Source: Megascapheus bottae (Eukaryota; Chordata; Mammalia; Rodentia; Geomyidae). From it: a stretch of 64,000 nucleotides of DNA. The stretch is from NCBI GenBank assembly GCA_024803745.1, contig JANJXV010000013.1, forward strand, positions 30,980,001 through 31,044,000, read 5' to 3'. Shown one piece after another: positions 39,723 through 48,700 of this stretch (within the stretch, counting starts at the first letter, position 1; each line of letters begins with the position of its first letter). The notes below the pieces were generated by a model. The model did not search any database. It saw only the letters and a program-made list of their open reading frames with translations, and was not told the origin of the DNA. Position numbers and translations under genes: made by a program.

Positions 39723-42700
39723 CACATACACACATGTGTGAGGATCCATATTTTACATATATACTTATATATACATAAATATATTCAGTACAATTTTCGA
39801 TGGGACATTCTTCTTCTCCACTTCTAAAAATTTCTCCTTTTTCAAGATGAAATACAATTTTACAAAAATAAATTCCTTAACCAAATCAAAAAGAAAAAAA
39901 TCAACAATGATTAGAAGACCAGCTTTTAGAGTATATTTGGCTTTATTTTTAAAACTAAATTTAACTAAATGTAACAACCACATACATATTTGCATCTTCG
40001 AAGGTAATGAAAATCTGGGCCATTTTCATGTTAAAGAAGGAGAAAGAGTCCAAAATAAAAATGAATCTTCCCCCCCCCCCCATCATTTTGACTGAACATG
40101 TTTTCTCTGTACTGCATGGCTAATGCTTTTTCTTGGCAGTATTAGCTAAGTAAGTCTAGTATTTGACTTCACATGTTTTAAATTATTCTGTTGATTGTAA
40201 AATGCCACATGATTTCTCTGAACTAATCAATGACAGAAAAATGACCCTCTATGGTCACCTTTTTGGATAGGAACTGAGGGAGAATGCATGTAATGTGGTT
40301 TATACTAAATGTGGTTCAGAATTTTCTAGACAAGCACTCTACCACTAGGCCAAACTCCCAGCCCATGGTTCAGTATTTTCTAAAACCCTACTACTAAGAG
40401 CAAGTCAGTTCCTATGCCCCCCCCAAAAAAAATACATGCAAAGATTAGATAGAATAAAACAAAGAAGGAGACCAGAAAACTAAGTGTCTTACTTGAATTT
40501 TTAAATTACTTTCTTTGCATGAGTTTACATTTGGTTGTAAAGTTAAAATTGAAAGCAGAGAAAAGGGTGACAAAATGACTTCATAAATATTCCTGACATG
40601 TAATATAATGCTTGACATTTTCATAGCATTTCATGCTTTTTCAGAGTATTTTTGCCTGTATTACTTTACATGATTTTTAAAATATTTCTTAAAGTAGACA
40701 GGATTGATCATGTCTCTTAAGAAAGACATGGTTATAGAGTGAGACCTGGCTGATGGGAACCTTATACTTCATTCTAAGCTGCCGACTATTTTTTCCACAA
40801 ATCATAATGGTCCTGAATTGGGATGGCTTATTTTCCACAATTAACATGTTCTAAAGATTGTTCATAAACATTGTCATACTTTACAAACTCTTCAGAGTTA
40901 GTAACAGAATTACACATACTCCACTAGTGAATATTTACCTTTTAAACTAGTGATAAAAGTGTCATCCAGCTCCATCCTGCCTTTGTTCTCATAAAACTGT
41001 ATTAAAAGTGTAACTTCACAAAAGAAGATGCTACTTGTCTGTGCCATATGTAAAATGTATCAGCTGACCCTCTTTAAACTATCATTTAAAATATTTTGTG
41101 AGTTCTATGCTCACAAATATAAAGCATTTTTCTTTTGAAAACATGATACAATTGTTTTGCCTTTGGGATTTTGATGGGCTGGAAGTTAACTTCTCTATTT
41201 TTATTTCCCCCTTTCTATTCTGTTGATTTATCCCCAGTACCCTGGAGAGATCGTTTTCTAAACTGACTTAGAAAATAGCATCAGAGGATTTAGACAATGG
41301 ACAAAGGGTGAACAAATGCAATAGCGATATTCTCAAAACAATATGTTGGCAATGAACTTGACAACTTGGTGGGGGAGGGAAAGTGGGAGAAAAAAAACTG
41401 GGAAGGGGTAACAATGTTCAGGAAGTAATGTGCTCACTACCTTGTGAATGTAACTAAACGTCACACTGACAACAAAATATTTTTCTTTAATAAAGAAAGC
41501 AAATAGCAGTGGATTAAGGATCAAGCCCTTACTAATTTATGCCAATGTATTTACACACTACAAAACACTGCAATACTAAGCTTTGCACAGAGATTTATCC
41601 CTAGGACAGAAAGACTTTATTGTGTGTGATTTTAGGCAAATTGGCCCCAGTTTGAGTATTATCTTTTCCAATATCATCTAAATTACTAAGTTAATTTTGA
41701 TACCTCTGTACCTCAGTGTCTCCACTAGCAAAGAGAAGATAAAAAATATCATTCTAGGAAGTACAGCTGTGACTCAAAGTGGCAGAGCACTAGCCTTGAG
41801 CAAATGAGCTTAGGGACAGAGAGCCCAGACCCCGAGTTCAAGTCATAGGACCAACAATTAAAATAAATGATCAAATTCTACGGACTTTTATGAGGAGCAA
41901 GGCATGTGACACAATTATAATTTGAAAATAAACTAAACGTTTAAAATAAAGTTTGAGAAAACGTACATGGTTTTATTTTGGAGGAAGCAGGATATATATT
42001 GTAGACCAGCACTGTATCACCTATACAACGTTAGCTCAGTTGATAGACATACATCTTCAATAAGAATGTTATTAATTTTATAACATGGTAATTGGATTGA
42101 GCACAATCAAAGTACAGTAGTAATTAATCTCTCCTTCTTGGATGAGTGAGCAAATGATTAAACATTAGTGTCAGTATCATTGAACATATCCAAATGTGCA
42201 GTGTCTGACTACTTGGGCTTCTTCTTCTATGGAGCTCTCACCATTGAAACATAACAGATGTGATGAAATATTGTTCAGTTGAGTCTTGCTTGCCTTCATT
42301 TAGCCATCTTTGTATGAATCCAGTGGTTGTAGGGTATGATTTTTGTTGTGTTTTGGGGTTTTTTTTCCCTTCTTGTTCCCATGCCTACATTTTCAAAGGG
42401 TTTAGAGCCAATGTTCCTTAAGAGAGTGAACACTTAGAATTGTGCCAATGATGGGAGAAAATCCTATGTAAGCAAAATTGCTCAGGGACAACACTACTTC
42501 TGGTTTTTGAGTGGTTAATTGGAGATAAAAGTGTCACAGGGATTTTTCTGCCCTAGCTACCTTTGAAGCACCTTCCTCAGATTTTATCCTTCTGAGAATC
42601 TAGGATGACAGGTCTGTGCCACTGGCTCCTGGTTTACCTTTTGTTTTGTTTTGTTCTAAGAAAATACTTCATTAGTTTCTGTAATGAAACCAATGTAGAT

Positions 42701-45659
42701 ATGATCCTTCATATTTAATACAATGCATTTATCCCCGTACATATGGAAAAATATTAATTTTAACATTTCTAGGCCAATATGGCTACTAATTTCTGTACAC
42801 TGTCAACTCAACACAGTAAACTGAGATACTTTTCCCACAGTTAAAGTTTCCAAAAATTCAAATCATATATAAAACACAGTCACTATGACAAGTTGGGGAA
42901 AACTTGCATGGTTTTGTGGGAGGAAGCAGGATTTATATTGTAGACCAGCCTTTTCCAGTAGGATAGCCACGTGCAACAAAAGACTTTAAATTTTAGTTGA
43001 AATTTACAATTAAATTAAATTTAAAATCAAATTACTTAGTGACACTAACTATATGTCAGGTGTATCAACTACATATTAAGTGTACCATAGCCATGGAAAG
43101 CTTGTGATTACTGTGGTAGCCATCAGTTCTGATGCCCAGCACTGTGGTAGCCCACCGAGGGAGCAAACCAACACAAATGAGTATTTGTTCCATAAATACT
43201 GAATCTGGGTATTTAACGATAGTCGCTGCTTTTATCCTATAAGAACTCGATCACACAATGGCTTTTGGCTTATGTCACTCAGTAAAAATGAAGTTTGTAT
43301 AACTGAATGCTATAAGATTGTTTCTACAGTTCAATATTCTTAAATCATCCACACATGCTGGCTTACCAATACCCATGAAAAACTCCCACTCAAAACAAGT
43401 TTTGATTACACTGTTTTGCTCTTCAAAGTGAAATAATGTTTAACATTTTCTCCTGAACTGAAGTAAAGGTAATTAGCATTTGCTCACTGTTGATTCATCC
43501 CTCCTAACCTCTCCCTGTGTCTTCTCCTTCCCATCCATTCACCTGGACTATCTATCACATTAAATGCGCAAGACTGTCCTGCTTCCCCTCCAATACAGTG
43601 AAACCACTGAACTAAATAATAAACTAAATACTAAAATACAGTTCAGTGACATCACTGAACTAATATTCTTCAACTTGGCCCTATGTTATTTTCGTAGTGA
43701 TTCTCCTCCCTGTGGAACAGAAAGTTCAAGAATCCTTCATTTGACATTTAAGTCTCTCCACGAAGTACCAATCACCCTTCCACCCTAATCTACTCCTATG
43801 CATGACTCACTGCTATAGTCTACTGCTGTTAAGACTACAGCTACAGTAACTTTTGGTTATCCAGAAAGTTGAGTATGTTTTCAGACTTACCATCATTGTT
43901 ACCTATTTGTAATCTCACTCTAGTCCATTTGTCCCAACTACATTCCATCATCCTTTGTCCAGTTTAAATATCATCTCCCCTGTTGGCTTTCCTGGCTACT
44001 TTCCCATCAAGTGCTCATTCTTTGCACCTCTTCTGACCTGTGACTTTTGTTTAGTAGTAAACATGATAACGTCTCTTCTATGTCTTCTACTGTGACATGT
44101 TTGAACTATGCAGAATGAATTTTTAAGTCCATTCATAGTTTTGAAATCAATATCACAGTATCAAAAGAAAAACAGTTAGGTACTGGTGTTTTTTCATCAA
44201 TTTCTTCATTTTCTCTGTTTCTTTTTCCAGGTTCAGCTTCTGCACTGCATAAAACAAACAGTCACGGGAGGTGACTCAGAAATTGTGGATGGTTTTAATG
44301 TGTGTCAAAAGCTCAAAGAAAAAAATCTTCGGGCATTCCAGATTCTGTCTTCTACCTTTGTAGATTTTACAGACATTGGAGTGGATTACTGTGATTTTTC
44401 TGTACAATCTAAACACAAAATCATAGAGTGAGTTCTCTTCAGATATTTTCCATTTCTATATAACTATTTATTACACTAAATTTTAACCAGCAGAAACATT
44501 TGATGAATCCATAGCTTTTCTTTTAAATTTATTTAATCTGTCTTTAGAGAAAAACTTGAAAAATATATTTACCCTAATCAAAACATTTCACAAAAGTACA
44601 AATAATCTGTTCTTAATATTTAGAGAAAAAAGTAACTCCATATATACTTTGTTTTTCTTAACCTTGTTGGTTATAAGTTCAATCAGTGAATTCAAATCCT
44701 TTCTTACCATCTGTATGTTCACTTATTCAATGTCTTACCCTTGATGATCCACAGTTTGACTTTCAGGGTAATTTTTAATAACTCCTTTTTACAATTTGGG
44801 GGGCAATACAGAGTTAATAGATGAAGGACCCTATCACAGTGCTAGACTTAGAAAAATCTTTTTGATAATTTGCATACATTTCAGCCGTTTACTAGTGATA
44901 GCTGTTATTTCAGTTCTAAGTTTCTAGAAACTAAAACAAAAGGACAACAAAATCAGTTCTAAGATCCAAGATGAAATATATTTTTCTTTGAATCCTCATA
45001 AGACAAGATTCAGTAGACAATACTTGCATTCCCACAACAAACTCAAGTCCCAGAAGACATTGTACTACTCAATGAGACATGCTATTGTAACCAGTAAGAA
45101 ATATTTTCAGCTCTGTAGGAAAATGACATTTTCTTTTTAAATATTTGTCTTTTATGCGCACCTATATGTATAGCTAGTTATTTACATCTTGTAACTGCTC
45201 TTCCCTAGTATGAAAATTAGGATTAGACTTTTCATTTTTTCTTATGTATACAAGTTCCTGCTTGCTGAGATTCAACTAGGGACTTAAGATAAAGCTCAGT
45301 GGTAGAGTGTGATAGGCCCTGGGTTCAATTTCTAGAACCACCAAAGAAAAAAGAAGGAAGGAAGGAAGGAAGGAAGGAAGGAAGGAAGGAAGGAAGGAAG
45401 GAAGGAAGGAAGGAAGGAAAAGAAAGAAAATGAGGGAAACAGGGAAGGAGGTAAAGAAGGAAGGAAGGAAAGAAGGAACGAAGAAAGAAAGAAAAGGGGA
45501 GGGACGGAGGAAGGGTAAGAAGAACGAAGGGAGGGAGGAAGAAAGGGAGGAAGGAAACAAATTTGTCTTTTGTCTTCTACATAAATAAAGACAAATAATA
45601 ATTCATTACAGTGTTAGATAAAAAAATAATTCACTGTTTTTTTTTCTATCTATATGAAG

Positions 45660-45706
<47 letters not shown>

Positions 45707-48700
45707 GGAAATTGAACACAGGACCTGGAAAGCATTCTCTCAATTTAGCCCACTTGTTTGTATTCTGATTCTAAAATCAAGGCTACTCACTGCCAAAAAA
45801 AATCATGAACTTATATCCTAAAAAGGATTTGAATGTATAAAACCCAGTTTTAAAGGGGAAAGAATGGATTTAACTACCGTAAAAACTTTTTTTATATTTT
45901 TTATTGTAATTAATAAAGGGTTACATGATATTTGCCATATAGAAGGTGCATTAATTCACATACATTGATAACCTTTCACAACTTTTTAACTTGAAAATTT
46001 CTATGACATTCATCTTAAGTTGAATCCTCCTAACAATTATGTAGGAAGGTTTAAAAAAAAACATTTGATGGAAGGATAGGGTTAAAAACAAAGGAATGTA
46101 TTATACCATAGGTAACCATATGGTGTGCTCTACATGTGTTTAAATTCTTGAATTATGGGAATAACATATATCTCCCAAAGAGCCTTAACCCTTACAAATA
46201 CAGATGAATATTTTGGGAAGTGCATACTAATTATTTCTCTTGAATAAAACAGGTTAGATGACAAAGGCCAAGTGATTCGCATCAACTTTAATAATGCAAC
46301 TAGAGACACAATATTTGATGTGCCTGTTGAAAAAGTTCAGCCCTTTTATTCTGCTCTAAAGGAGTTTGTTGACCTTATGAACAGCAAAGAATATAAATTT
46401 ACCTTCAAGATGAATCCAGGTGAGTGAAGGTGTTTTCTCACACAAGAGGGAAGGATGGGACTTGGGATTTTATTCAATCTTACCCAGCTGGAATCCTAGC
46501 GAGTTACTGACTTGCTTAAATAACAGATTCTTGGCCCCCATTTTTGTGCAGTTGACTCCCCAGTCTTGAAATTATTCTTTTTTTGGTAAGATTCCAAAGA
46601 AGTTCATAAACATTCCAAAATTTAAGATCCTCCAACCTAAATAACAAGTTGTTGAAATACAACATATAGACCACATGAAATTCCCTGTCTGATGTTAAAA
46701 CTGATATTTTCTGTAACTTGATGGCCTTATCAAAACAAGCTGAGAGTTGGACTTGATTCCCTTACTCAGCTGAGCAAAGTTTTTCATGGTTCTCTCACTA
46801 AAATACATGAATAAGATTTATCCATAAAATTTGCTTGCAAAGATTGTTGTTCTTAATGTACTATGTTATTTCTCTTCTCCTTTGTTGTCAGTTACTGTAA
46901 CTGACTTTGTTAACTCGTTTGTTCTATATACATTTATTTATTTATTTGAAATAGAAAAGGGAAGGGGGAAACAAGATGATTGGGAAGGACTGGGGGAGGG
47001 AAATGGGGACAAAAACACGAGGGATATCAATATGTGAGAGGTAATGCACTTACTATCTGGTGAATGTAACTGTAACAGCTCTATACATTACCTCGATAAT
47101 AAAAAAATAAAATGAGAAAAAGTAAAATAAAAAATAATTCCTGAAAAAGATAGTAATATTCAAATAAAGTAGAAGTTGGCATGTTCTAGCTACTTGCTAA
47201 ATCATCTCTAATAACTGAAGTACCATGAAACTAGGGCCTTTATAATTTTTTGAATTTATTTTTATTTACTTATTTATTTATTTACATATTTATTTATTTT
47301 GTGGGTCATGGAGCCTGGCACTGTCCCTGAGCAATTCAACTCAAGGCTACCAACCTATCCCTGTAGCTACAGCCCCACTTCCCATTTTTTAGTGGTTAAT
47401 TGGAAATAAGAGTCTCACCTTCTTTAGTGCCCGGGCTGGCTTTGAACTGCGATCCTCAGATCTCAGCCTCCTGAGTAGCTAGGATTAGAGGTGTGAGCCA
47501 CTGTACCCATCCTGAATTTATTTTTCTAATAGACAAAATTGTGTATATTTCAGGCTAGGAAGGTGGATTTGGGTAGAATGCTTGCCCAGCATGCAGAAAG
47601 GCTAGGGTTAGATTTCTCAGTACCATATAAACAGAAAAAAACAAAAATGGCACTGTGGCAGTAGAGTGCTAGCCTTGAGCAAAAGAAGTTCAGGGACAGT
47701 GCCCAGGCCCTAAGTTCAAGCCCCAGAACCAATCAAAGAAATGTATGCATATATATATACACTTATGTATATATATAATGCATTTATGTATATATATATA
47801 TATATACAACCCTGTTTGGCATGTGGATTTATTATGGAATAGCTAAATTGAGCTTATAAATACTTTCTTATCAATTGTCCAGAATGTAGTACATTGTTAT
47901 AATTACATTTATCACATTGTAAAATAGATTTTTTTTAATTTAAGTAATTCCTTTCCCATAGAAAAATTCATAATTTCTCTCTGATAGTGATTGGTTCACT
48001 GGTGAATTCTTTTTAACTTGCAATTAAGAAAAAGATTTCTTATTCTTTCTTTACTTTTCTTATAATGTTTCCCAGGCTTGTCTCAAACAATCCTAGGCTT
48101 AAACCATCCTTTCACCTTAGCCTGGGACTACAGACACACACCGCACTGAACTGAAATTGCTTTCAGAATTAATTGGCATAGTAATGTAATACTAAATCTG
48201 TCATATATTCACTGGTGTACAAAAACAGCAGGTTGATATTAAGAGTGTCAATATGTAACATTAAAACACCATAGGGGAAAAATGCAAAAATAGAAGACAG
48301 AATCCAATCTCTACCTTTTACTGATAGCATAGCTTTGGGCAAATTTTCCAACTTGAGATAACTCAGTCTCTCACATTTTTTTCAGTGCTTCTTCAAAATA
48401 AAAGTATTAGGAATGTAAATAAAAGTAATAGGAATGTAGTAAATATACAAAAGCAAATAAACATACAACCATTATAGAATGCCACCCAAGTTGTTACTAC
48501 CCTTATAACTATGCAAAGCTGTTAAACATTTCTAATTAAGCAATAAATAACCATCAGCAACATAATATGGAAAATTTTCACAGGGATATTTCATGTAGGA
48601 ATTATGAAAATGTCCCACCAAGAAGCCCACCAGGCTAGGTAGTTTAAAATATCATCATGCCTATAGTATTTCAAATCCAAGGGCTCATGTGTGCTAAAAA

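Larger units (their letters stand above)
38892..44230 (+). other. BBOX1: BBOX1 intron 4 (phase 0)
   Basis: 5.3 kb, donor GTAAGG and acceptor TTTTTCCAG. Holds SINEs, a (GATA)n tract, a 37-bp SINE-head insertion, an L1 3' end and L2-like sequence, listed separately. 38900-39430, 39730-40300, 40390-41290 and 42640-43660 show nothing I can name with confidence. Confidence 0.9.
44428..46252 (+). other. BBOX1: BBOX1 intron 5 (phase 2)
   Basis: 1.8 kb, donor GTGAGT and acceptor AATAAAACAG. Holds an ID-like fragment, a 220-bp purine tract, a (GT)n tract and a tiny L1 3' end. 44430-45270 shows nothing recognisable. Confidence 0.9.

Noticed and set aside
45276..45560. Proline/serine/phenylalanine-rich minus-strand frame
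   Set aside because: Produced by the GGAA polypurine tract.
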